DNA of 16,831 nt from the NCBI GenBank assembly GCA_905215845.1, contig CAJMRU010000003.1, forward strand, positions 1 to 16,831, read 5' to 3'. The stretch is from an uncultured bacterium (GTDB lineage Bacteria; Bacillota; Clostridia; TANB77; CAG-508). The position numbers and the translations under genes were made by a program. The notes below the pieces were generated by a model that had not been told where the DNA came from, ran no database searches, and saw only the letters and a program-made list of their open reading frames with translations. This document shows, piece after piece, positions 8,258 to 14,761 of the stretch. Every line of letters starts with the position of its first letter. Positions within the stretch are counted from its first letter, which is position 1.

Positions 8258-8268
8258 CAAAGTAGACA
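8258..8268 (+). repeat. Left boundary motif, inverted copy of 14773-14783
   Basis: CAAAGTAGACA lies exactly where similarity to the ZIP transporter ends. Its inverted copy lies where similarity to the ABC ATPase ends. AAAGTAGACA also occurs at the right end of the IS3 element (read inward), which suggests an IS-derived terminus. Confidence 0.6.
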
Positions 8269-8286
8269 GTTTAAATTTTATTTTTT

Positions 8287-8317
8287 GACTAATTTAACAT
8301 TCAATATTAAATTAGTC
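8287..8317 (+). terminator. Hairpin at the left end of the island
   Basis: A perfect 11-bp inverted repeat (8287-8297 with 8307-8317) with a 9-base loop is followed by ATTTTTATT on the plus strand. It lies just beyond the recombinase stop codon. The U-rich tail is on the plus strand and the minus-strand tail is A-rich, so it would stop transcription entering from the left better than it would stop the recombinase transcript. Confidence 0.5.
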
Positions 8318-8333
8318 ATTTTTATTAATACCT

Positions 8334-9894
8334 TTATGAAAATTTATCTTTCAAATCATTTAACTTCTTAAAATTAAAATATATATCTACTTGTTTATCT
8401 TGATGTATTTCTATTTTATTAATGATTACTTTCATTATTTCAGGGGTTGGCTTTTCTAATTTTAGAAATTCTTTAACAATTTTTTCTATTTCTTCTTTAT
8501 TATCTTGACAAGCGTCTTCTTTTCTATTTTTTAACTCATTGTATTCTTTTTCTTTCTGATTTACTTCATTTATTAGCTTATCAAATAATCTATTATACAT
8601 TTCTTCGCTTATTTTATTATTTAATTTATCAACATACATTTTATCTATGTTATCTTTTATAAGGTTGATTTCTGTTTGTTTCTGTTTAAGCATTTTTCCA
8701 TAATCTTGTTTTGTTCGATTATTTTTTATGTTCAATTCTATTTTTTTACTATCAATTGCTAAAAATAAGTTTTTTATATATTGTAGTATGTTTTTTTCTA
8801 ATGCATCATAGCTAAATCCATGTGATGTACAAAGTCCTAATTTTGAGTTTCTACGGTAGTTATTACATATCATAAACATATAGCCATTTTTCTTTCCTCT
8901 TACTCCTATTTTGTGTTTGCACTCATAACAAACCAACAATCCGTCTAATAAGAACTTATGCTTTTTTTCATTTCTATTGTATCTTTGTACAATTACCATT
9001 TTTTGTACTTTGTTAAACACCTGCTTATCAATAATTGGTTCATGTGTATTTTCTACTATATTCCATTGTTCTTGTGGATTAGTTCTCATTTTCCTATTTT
9101 TATAGCTAATTCTACTTCTTTTATTTTGAACTGTATTTCCAATATATACTTCATTTTTTAAAATATTTTTCACTGTTTTATTTTCCCAAAATGTTGCTTT
9201 GTTATACCTTAATTGATTTGCTGTTGGTATTTTATTGTCATTCAGATAGTTTTTGATGGCACCTACCTCATTTCCGTAAAACAGCCATATTAAAAATAGT
9301 TTTTACTATTTCCGCTTCTTGTTCACAAATAATTAATTTGTTTTTATCGTTTGGGTCTTTCATATACCCTATTGCTGTCTTTCCCCCTACCCATTTTCCT
9401 TGTTTTTGCATTGTATGTAATGCTGTCCTAATTTTCTTGGATAAATCTTTAGAATACATATCATTTAATATAGATTTAAATGGTGCTATGTCATTATTTC
9501 CATTTGATGTTTCAAATGTATCTATACCATCTGTTACAGAAACATATCTAACACTATTTTCCGGAAACCATTTTTCTATGTATTCTCCTGTTTCTATGTA
9601 ATCACGCCCTAAACGAGATAAATCTTTTGTTACAACCATATTAACTTTTCCTAAATTGATATCTCTAATCATTCGTTGAAAAGCTGGTCTGTTAAAGTTT
9701 GTTCCTGTATAACCTTGGTCAATATAAAAGTCTACAAGTTCATATTCTCCTCCTAATTTTGCTACATATTCTGTTAATAATGTTCTTTGATTTTTTATGC
9801 TTTCACTTTCATCATAACCTCTATCTACATCTTCTTTTGATAATCTTATATAAATTGCTACCTTGTATATTGTTTTTTCTATTTGTTCAAGCAT
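8334..9894 (-). pseudogene. Large serine recombinase with a single frameshift
   Basis: Site-specific recombinase of the large serine (resolvase/integrase) type. The resolvase domain has the nucleophile S19 in YIRLSKED, then GYTGTNFNRPAFQRMI and TKDLSRLGRDYIETG. A recombinase domain follows (GKTAIGYMKD, and beyond the break NDNKIPTANQLRYNK and NILKNEVYIGN). Next comes a zinc ribbon with CYEC, then CNN and a further Cys (SKLGLCTSHG), then a long coiled coil and a short C-terminus. The frame breaks once near 9281-9286: inserting one T in GCTGTTTTAC restores a continuous product of about 520 residues. Everything else looks intact, so it is either a recent mutation or a homopolymer sequencing error. 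The start has GGAAGGAGG upstream. It probably moved the surrounding island. Confidence 0.85.
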
Positions 9895-9908
9895 TGCTCC
9901 TCCTTCCC

Positions 9909-9935
9909 ATGCTTGATAAAAAACAATTCGAATTC
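9909..9935 (-). repeat. Recombinase-leader sequence similar to 14738-14761
   Basis: Minus-strand sequence from GAATTC to CAAGCAT, just upstream of the recombinase ribosome binding site. It matches plus-strand 14738-14761 at 22 of 24 positions if one three-base gap is allowed. The second copy lies 12 bp from the right island boundary, so the pair might be recombinase-related half sites or a duplicated leader. The AT-rich composition weakens the case. Confidence 0.35.
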
Positions 9936-9942
9936 AGCTTAA

Positions 9943-9971
9943 ATTATAACTGATTTTTTAGAGATTTCCAA
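9943..9971 (-). promoter_or_regulatory. Putative recombinase promoter
   Basis: On the minus strand TTGGAA (9966-9971), a 17-base spacer and a perfect TATAAT (9943-9948) lie 50 bases before the recombinase ATG. The promoter sits between the 33-residue ORF and the recombinase gene, so the recombinase can be expressed alone. Confidence 0.6.
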
Positions 9972-9995
9972 TGTTCAAATGATAAAAATTTTTTG

Positions 9996-10097
9996 TTATT
10001 TTTTCTCTAATATATCAATTAGTACACGTTCTATTAAACTTTCTAATTCTTCACCCTTTTCATCAAAATACACATTAATTTTAAATGATTCGCACAT
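9996..10097 (-). CDS. Small acidic 33-residue protein upstream of the recombinase
   Basis: An open frame on the minus strand beginning MCESFKINVYFDEKGEELES and ending DILEKK. It is preceded by a near-perfect AGGAGG at 10103-10108, six bases from the ATG. The strong ribosome binding site and the amphipathic pattern (a beta-like KINVYF followed by an acidic helix) argue that it is translated. I do not recognise a characterised family. Its place about 100 bp upstream of a serine recombinase suggests a role in the element, perhaps as a directionality or regulatory factor. That is inference only. Confidence 0.5.
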   Translation of the reverse strand: MCESFKINVYFDEKGEELESLIERVLIDILEKK

Positions 10098-10525
10098 AGT
10101 TGCCTCCTGCTCATTTTAATTTGTTTATTTAATTTATATGTTTTAAAAAATTTATTATTCACATATAAATTGTTGATGTGAAGGGTTATATTTTGAAGGA
10201 TAAACACTGTATTCTTATTTTTAATTTAATGATTTTAAATCATGACAATACCTCCATCATAAATTCTAAATGGTAAATCTATAAAGTTTCCTATTATATA
10301 TACAGTGGTTTACTTTATAATTTTCTCCCCTAATACTTAAAAAATACAATTTTTTCATTTTGACATTTTATCAAAATTGCAATAATTTCTAAATTATTCA
10401 AAATCTCTCATTAAATAAACTATTCTTTTTTCATACTATCTTCTCATTATAATAGAACTATAATAATCAAAAAGAACATAAAATTTCAATAATTTTACAT
10501 CCTTTTCTTTTAATATTATATATAT
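10098..10525. other. Non-coding region between the small ORF and the CYTH gene
   Basis: About 430 bp with no gene. It contains a 7-bp dyad (10158-10164 with 10176-10182), an 8-bp dyad TATAAAGT/ACTTTATA (10280-10287 with 10312-10319) around a minus-strand TATAAT (10293-10298), and a strong GGAGGT site at 10250-10255 followed by an ATG that meets a stop after one more codon. This last item looks like the start of a lost gene. No structured RNA family was recognised. Confidence 0.45.
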
Positions 10526-11131
10526 TCACTTATCAAATTTTTTAAAATATTTATTTAATATCAATTCAAAAGCTTTTTTTACATCCTTCTCATTTGTTAA
10601 ACAAATACCTGTACTTTTTATTTCATTATACATTATTTCTTTAGCCTTATTAATATCTTCTAGTGTTTTGCCTTCAAAATCTTCTGTATTTTCATATTCA
10701 ATTAATGTTCCTAAATTTTCTACTTCTTGAAAAGCATATTCTACTTTATCTTTGCTATACACTACTACTTTATATCTCACTCTTATAAGTTCTTCAAATT
10801 CTAAATGTTCAAATAAATCTTTAGCTTTTTCTAAGTCACTACAATCCAAATTTATTTTTTGTTCTGATATAACATCCCCCTTTTCGTCTATTTCTTTATC
10901 TTTATACGTAATTTTTTTTATTTCTTTATTTTCTAGTTTTAATTTTCTTAATAATACTGATTTCTTTAAAATCTTCTGAATATTGTCCCTATTTAATTCA
11001 CTCAATTTTGATGTCATATATACATCATCTATTTCACTTTCTCTAATTTTTTTGAATCCTTGCATTTCCAATTTTCTTATAGCACTTTGCATATTTTCAT
11101 TTAATCTTACTGTTATTTCAATTTGTTTCAT
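10526..11131 (-). CDS. CYTH-like domain protein (class IV adenylate cyclase / triphosphatase fold)
   Basis: A 201-residue cytoplasmic protein with a CYTH pattern: N-terminal IEITVRLN (4-11), a middle strand pair IKKITYKDKEIDEKGDVISEQ, FEELIRVRYKVVVY, and AFQEVENLGTLIEYENTEDF, which matches the conserved VExLGxxxEIE strand. CYTH enzymes bind triphosphates (ATP, ThTP, polyphosphate) with metal in a beta tunnel. The usual ExExK signature at the N-terminus is degenerate here (E5, T7, R9), so activity may be altered or lost. An AGGAG lies 10 bases before the ATG. It is downstream of the four-gene operon but separated by a terminator. Read-through or its own promoter at 11156-11161 could drive it. 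A link to nucleotide chemistry in the operon is attractive but unproven. Confidence 0.65.
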   Translation of the reverse strand: MKQIEITVRLNENMQSAIRKLEMQGFKKIRESEIDDVYMTSKLSELNRDNIQKILKKSVLLRKLKLENKEIKKITYKDKEIDEKGDVISEQKINLDCSDLEKAKDLFEHLEFEELIRVRYKVVVYSKDKVEYAFQEVENLGTLIEYENTEDFEGKTLEDINKAKEIMYNEIKSTGICLTNEKDVKKAFELILNKYFKKFDK

Positions 11132-11155
11132 AATTCAACCACTCCTATCAAAATG

Positions 11156-11161
11156 ATTATA
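11156..11161 (-). promoter_or_regulatory. Putative -10 box of the CYTH gene, next to the upstream terminator
   Basis: A perfect TATAAT on the minus strand, 24 bases before the CYTH ATG. A -35 box at the usual 17-base spacing would fall inside the operon terminator hairpin and matches poorly (TTTTAA). Promoter and terminator may therefore overlap. Confidence 0.35.
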
Positions 11162-11165
11162 TAAC

Positions 11166-11200
11166 AAAAAGGAGAATTTTAAAAGTAAAATTCTCCTTTT
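11166..11200 (-). terminator. Intrinsic terminator of the four-gene operon
   Basis: A perfect 15-bp inverted repeat (11167-11181 with 11186-11200) with a 4-base loop. Read on the minus strand it ends in CTCCTTTTTG, giving a short U tract. It starts about 20 bp after the Gre-like stop codon and separates that operon from the CYTH gene. Confidence 0.75.
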
Positions 11201-11221
11201 CCATCTCAAACCTATTAAGTT

Positions 11222-11686
11222 TTAAATTTTTTCTATTGATTTAATAATAATTTTCATACCATTAAAATCAATTAACTCATTAATATGCTTATCTATAAGT
11301 GCCTTTGCCATTGGTGTAGCTGATGATATTATATCATTGTCTAAATCCGATTCATTATCTCCTAAAATAGTTAATGTTTCAGTTTTTCCATCAATATCGT
11401 ATACAACCTTTGAGCCTGGAATAACTTTTGAGCCATCAAATGATTTAAAAAATTCACATTCTTCAATTATCATGCAATCATGCATTCTTCTATAAAGTTC
11501 TTCCTTTTGGGCAGGCAAAGTATACATAGCTTTTACACGCAATTCCATAAATTCAGGATTTTCTCTTAAATCATTATCTCTTTTTGCACTTTCTCCCATC
11601 TTTCTTTGTGTATCAATAATCTTTTGATCCATTAATTGATATTCTTCACAAAGTTTTTCATATCCTTTTTTAGAAATCAATTCCAT
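11222..11686 (-). CDS. GreA/GreB-like transcript cleavage factor
   Basis: A 154-residue two-domain protein. The N-terminal coiled coil starts with ISKKGYEKLCEEYQLMD and carries the tip loop KRDNDLRENPEFMELR. D39 and E42 correspond in spacing to the metal-binding acidic pair of GreA (D41/E44 in E. coli), so it should be able to stimulate RNA cleavage by backtracked RNA polymerase. The C-terminal FKBP-like domain (about 80-154) contains SKVVYDIDGKTETLTILG and SSATPMAKALIDKHINELI, as in Gre factors. The sequence is divergent, so it is probably a second, specialised paralogue rather than the housekeeping greA. It is last in the operon. Its AAGGAGA ribosome binding site lies inside the last codons of the NADAR gene, with a 3-bp gap, indicating translational coupling. 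Confidence 0.82.
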   Translation of the reverse strand: MELISKKGYEKLCEEYQLMDQKIIDTQRKMGESAKRDNDLRENPEFMELRVKAMYTLPAQKEELYRRMHDCMIIEECEFFKSFDGSKVIPGSKVVYDIDGKTETLTILGDNESDLDNDIISSATPMAKALIDKHINELIDFNGMKIIIKSIEKI

Positions 11687-11689
11687 ATA

Positions 11690-12145
11690 TTATTTCTCCT
11701 TATGTTGCTCATCTCTAAGCTGTTTTCTCACTTTAATAAGAATTTTTCCATAGTTGTTTTGCCCATCATTATTTGGTCCACAACCCCAATAATTCTCTTT
11801 CACCGTTGCCTCTACAATTTCTGCATTACCAGTATCTAAAAGTTTCTTCAAAATATCTTTGTTTTGCTTAAACTTAAAATATACCGCATCATACATCACA
11901 TTTTGTTTTATTTCTTCCCAATCACTTCTTAAATTAAGATTTCTATCTCGCCCTATCAAAGAAGCAATTTTTGGAGTTTCAGCATTGGCAATTTTCAGTT
12001 TTACTTCAGGCTCAAAAAATTTTTGAGCCTGATAGTAATGTTCAGATGTTTTCCAAAAGATACCATCTTTTAAAAAGCCATGATTAGAATATGTTGCTAA
12101 ATAACCATATTCACCAAATTCCTTGTAGAATCTTATTGTTTTCAT
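11690..12145 (-). CDS. NADAR family protein (YbiA-like N-glycosidase)
   Basis: A 151-residue cytoplasmic protein of the NADAR (DUF1768) family. Conserved parts are FYKEFGEYGYLATYSNHGF, then DGIFWKTSEHYYQAQKF (about 27-43), and NYWGCGPNNDGQNNYGKIL (about 118-136). Members hydrolyse N-glycosidic bonds, for example in early riboflavin-pathway intermediates (YbiA, RibX), and some remove ADP-ribose from guanine bases as antitoxins to DarT-type enzymes. All expected motif residues appear present. The start overlaps the stop of the radical-SAM-like gene in an ATGA, and GGAGA lies just upstream. There are no riboflavin genes or an obvious toxin nearby, so in this operon the substrate may be a modified nucleotide. 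Confidence 0.88.
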   Translation of the reverse strand: MKTIRFYKEFGEYGYLATYSNHGFLKDGIFWKTSEHYYQAQKFFEPEVKLKIANAETPKIASLIGRDRNLNLRSDWEEIKQNVMYDAVYFKFKQNKDILKKLLDTGNAEIVEATVKENYWGCGPNNDGQNNYGKILIKVRKQLRDEQHKEK

Positions 12146-13797
12146 TTTAATCTTTCTCCTGGTACAAGATACATTGTTTTTAAATCACTTGATGTATAAA
12201 TTTCATCTAAGTCATTTAACTGAATAATTTTTCTTTCGGCTACTTGACCTCTAACACTTGCAGTGTCATACATATTAAGTTTTTCAATAACAATGCTATT
12301 TTCGTAGTTACAACTAAGTCTCCAAGACACTCCTTCTTCCTTCATTTTGCTATTATACATACCATAATTCCTTTCATGAATCGGAGTCAATGGCTCATTT
12401 TCTTTATTTGTCAATCCTTTAAATTCATGAATTGCTCTTCCAAGATTGCAAATAATTCCTGTATCAATAGTAAATTCAGCATCAAAAAAATTCTTTGCCG
12501 GATACCCTGCAATCTGAAGTGCAGAAATATATGCATTTACCATAGGCAAAACTTCTTCCGTTACATAATCATATTTATTCTGATGTCCATTTGCCTTGTA
12601 CTCATTTGCAGTATTTCTGCAAATATTGAGTACACTATATACATCCTCCCAAGTAGCATCTTCAAATTTATCAAGGCTTCTCAATCCCTTAGTTTTTTTA
12701 TATTTGATAATACTATTTACTAAAAATCTTTCTAAAACAACATACCCAGAAGTTTCTCTGATTTCTGTTTTTGGATAAATGCACATACCATAATTACCAT
12801 TTTCAGTTATACTAGGATTAATTGCATAGTATTTACCATCATAATTTCTCATAAGATAAATCTCTGCAACTTTATAATCCTGCAAACTTCCAACAATGAA
12901 CTTATGACATGTTCTTTTAAGCTGTTCAACTGTTTCAAATGCTTCATATGTTTCAATACTATAAAACTCTGTTGCCTTCTCAGTTAAAACAATCTGATGA
13001 TTAAATGGATCTTTAATATAAGCTTCATTCATTTCAACATTACACTGCTTAGAAATAAATAAGTAATTTCCTACACAGATAATCTTGTGATTTAAAACTT
13101 CTGTTTCAAATACTTTTTCAATTTCAACTAAGGGCTTATATCTAATCTCCACACACATCTTTCTACTTCCTGCACCACACAATTCATAATACGGCTTATA
13201 AATTTCTAATAAATTAGCCATATCAAGTGTATAATCGAACTGACTATATGCAGCATTTTTACTACACCAACCTAATTCATAAGGTGTAAAAGAAAGTCTT
13301 ACTCCTCCAAGTCCATCTTCGTGAAGAAGATTAATTCTCTTATGCATATCATTTAGTTCTTCATTATATCTACTATAACTAACAGTTGAAATTCTGGTCG
13401 TTACACCTAATTCTTTGAATGCTAATCTGATAAACAAATCTAAATATGGATAATTTCCAATATCATTATCAAGATATGGAAAAATCACTCCATTTCTATG
13501 TTCATATCTATCATATGTTATCAAGGAATAATCCTCTTTAATCTGTGGAGATGCATACTTTAAAGCTGCAATAATATTTCTTATTCTCCGCTCTTCCCAA
13601 AATTCAACTCTTGCATTTGCAGTTTTACTACAAATTTCACATACATTCAAACACCCAATTTGTGGCTGAAAATGTCTCATCTTTGAAAAAAACTCTTCAG
13701 GCATTTCTCTAAATTCTTTTATTAACTTTTCTCTTTCAGCATAATCCTGTTCACAAAGTTCCACTTCATCTGTTAAAAGATACTTGTTTTTACTCAT
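12142..13797 (-). CDS. Radical-SAM-like enzyme of unknown function
   Basis: A 551-residue protein with C49-x3-C53-x2-C56 (IGCLNVCEICSKTA), the spacing that binds the 4Fe-4S cluster in radical SAM enzymes. Beyond it the pattern fits the barrel: a strand VIFPYLDNDIGNYPYLDLFI (104-123) where many family members have a GGEP-type motif, then ELGVTTRISTVSYSR, where others have a TNG-type strand, and LGGVRLSFTPYELGW (163-177). The C-terminal half (about 230-551) is not recognised and is unlike the SPASM or B12 modules. The length is well above viperin-type enzymes and I see no viperin signature. The reaction is unknown. It overlaps the kinase-like gene by 8 bp and the NADAR gene by 4 bp, so one transcript and coupled translation are likely. 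Base use is less AT-rich than in pcrA, consistent with transfer. Confidence 0.7.
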   Translation of the reverse strand: MSKNKYLLTDEVELCEQDYAEREKLIKEFREMPEEFFSKMRHFQPQIGCLNVCEICSKTANARVEFWEERRIRNIIAALKYASPQIKEDYSLITYDRYEHRNGVIFPYLDNDIGNYPYLDLFIRLAFKELGVTTRISTVSYSRYNEELNDMHKRINLLHEDGLGGVRLSFTPYELGWCSKNAAYSQFDYTLDMANLLEIYKPYYELCGAGSRKMCVEIRYKPLVEIEKVFETEVLNHKIICVGNYLFISKQCNVEMNEAYIKDPFNHQIVLTEKATEFYSIETYEAFETVEQLKRTCHKFIVGSLQDYKVAEIYLMRNYDGKYYAINPSITENGNYGMCIYPKTEIRETSGYVVLERFLVNSIIKYKKTKGLRSLDKFEDATWEDVYSVLNICRNTANEYKANGHQNKYDYVTEEVLPMVNAYISALQIAGYPAKNFFDAEFTIDTGIICNLGRAIHEFKGLTNKENEPLTPIHERNYGMYNSKMKEEGVSWRLSCNYENSIVIEKLNMYDTASVRGQVAERKIIQLNDLDEIYTSSDLKTMYLVPGERLK

Positions 13798-14377
13798 AAT
13801 GTCTACCTCTTTCTTTGATTAACTTAAATAATTCTTTAACACTTTTCTGAACATCTGCACTATCATTATTAAAAACAATAGTTGGACCATTTTCTAAACC
13901 AAGAAAATAATCAAATTTCTTATTAAATTGTTCTCTTTTTTTACTATCATCTAATACTTTATCTAGAATTGATTTCCCCCTTTCTGTGATACGCTTTTGC
14001 CTAATTTCTTCATTTAACTTAACAAAGATTGTCAAATCAGGTTCCAAAATGTCATAGGTTTCATAATCAAGTTTAACATCAAGTCCTGCAACACTATGAG
14101 ATACAACTGTATCAATAAGATATCTAACACAGTAAACATTATTTTCCTTATACTTACCTTCTTTCTTTATTTTATCTGATTCGCAAACAACGGAAGATAA
14201 ATAGTATAAGTAATGTGCCATCTGTGATACTTCTCTTACTGAATTATCAATATCCTCTCTATTAGAGTATTCTAAACTTGGTGTCCGAGTTATAATAGAA
14301 TTTCTATCCATTCTGTGCAATAACTCAGCAACTGTACTTGTCCCTGAACCATCAAGGCCTGTTATAACAATAAACAT
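13790..14377 (-). CDS. Thymidylate-kinase-like P-loop protein
   Basis: A 195-residue P-loop protein resembling nucleoside monophosphate kinases of the dTMP kinase group. Visible parts are the phosphate loop FIVITGLDGSGTSTVAELL (2-20), NVYCVRYLIDTVVSHS, similar to the DRYxxST substrate region, and EPDLTIFVKLNEEIRQKRI followed by TERG in the lid region. Two key residues differ: the Walker A lysine is replaced by Thr13, and the Asp of DRY is Val. It may use another residue, accept an unusual substrate, or bind without catalysis. It is the first gene of the operon, with GGAGGT six bases before the ATG and a promoter at 14433-14461. The housekeeping tmk is expected elsewhere. Confidence 0.75.
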   Translation of the reverse strand: MFIVITGLDGSGTSTVAELLHRMDRNSIITRTPSLEYSNREDIDNSVREVSQMAHYLYYLSSVVCESDKIKKEGKYKENNVYCVRYLIDTVVSHSVAGLDVKLDYETYDILEPDLTIFVKLNEEIRQKRITERGKSILDKVLDDSKKREQFNKKFDYFLGLENGPTIVFNNDSADVQKSVKELFKLIKERGRHYE

Positions 14378-14432
14378 ATCAATACCTCCATAAATCTTAA
14401 TTAAAATATATGTTTATAAAGTTGACATAAGT

Positions 14433-14461
14433 ATTTTATCACAAATTTCTTATATAATCAA
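14433..14461 (-). promoter_or_regulatory. Promoter of the four-gene operon
   Basis: On the minus strand TTGATT (14456-14461), a 17-base spacer and TAAAAT (14433-14438) lie about 55 bases before the kinase-like ATG. A good SigA match, with four of six bases in the -35 box and five of six in the -10 box. Confidence 0.6.
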
Positions 14462-14519
14462 GTTTTCTTTATCTTTCTCTTATTATAATTGCTAGTTTCA
14501 ATATATTTAATCAGATATA

Positions 14520-14715
14520 CTATAGTTTTTGCCTTTATTAACACCTTTTCTCATAACTTGTCCATTCACGGCAAGAATGCCCTATCTATGATAGTGCTTC
14601 CTTACCTCAGCACATTAAAATATGGCAACCATCCTTTGTAAGTGTTCAAATTTCGACATTCTCTGGTTTTATACCTATGGCATTTCACTCAAGTGAAAAA
14701 ATAGCCAATATGCCA
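14520..14715 (-). ncRNA. Putative structured RNA or IS200/IS605-like right-end relic
   Basis: A non-coding stretch with clearly less AT-biased sequence than its surroundings and a chain of short, nearly abutting hairpins: 14570-14581 (GGCA/TGCC), 14582-14594 (CTATC/GATAG), 14594-14613 (GTGCT/AGCAC around a purine-rich loop) and 14622-14632 (ATGG/CCAT), plus 14683-14698 (TTTCAC/GTGAAA). Four stems packed into about 63 bp suggest a folded RNA. On the minus strand the layout resembles the scaffold (omega RNA) at the right end of tnpB-bearing elements, but no tnpB frame remains. I did not match it to a named RNA family. The strand is inferred from that resemblance. Confidence 0.35.
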
Positions 14716-14737
14716 TACTTTTTGATACTGTAAATTT

Positions 14738-14761
14738 GAATTCAAATCGTTTTTCAAGCAT
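14738..14761 (+). repeat. Copy of the recombinase-leader sequence at the right end of the island
   Basis: Runs from GAATTC to CAAGCAT and matches minus-strand 9909-9935 at 22 of 24 positions with one gap. It lies just inside the right boundary motif. Confidence 0.35.

Noticed and set aside
8045..8260. Second minus-strand frame overlapping the ZIP remnant
   Set aside because: It is an out-of-frame reading with no family similarity. The overlapping frame carries the ZIP helices.
11690..12145. NADAR protein as a DarT-type antitoxin
   Set aside because: No DarT-like ADP-ribosyltransferase gene lies next to it. All neighbours are accounted for by other families.
12142..14377. The radical-SAM-like and kinase-like pair as a prokaryotic viperin locus
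   Set aside because: The radical-SAM-like protein is much longer than viperins and lacks the conserved motifs I know from them. Only the gene pairing is similar.
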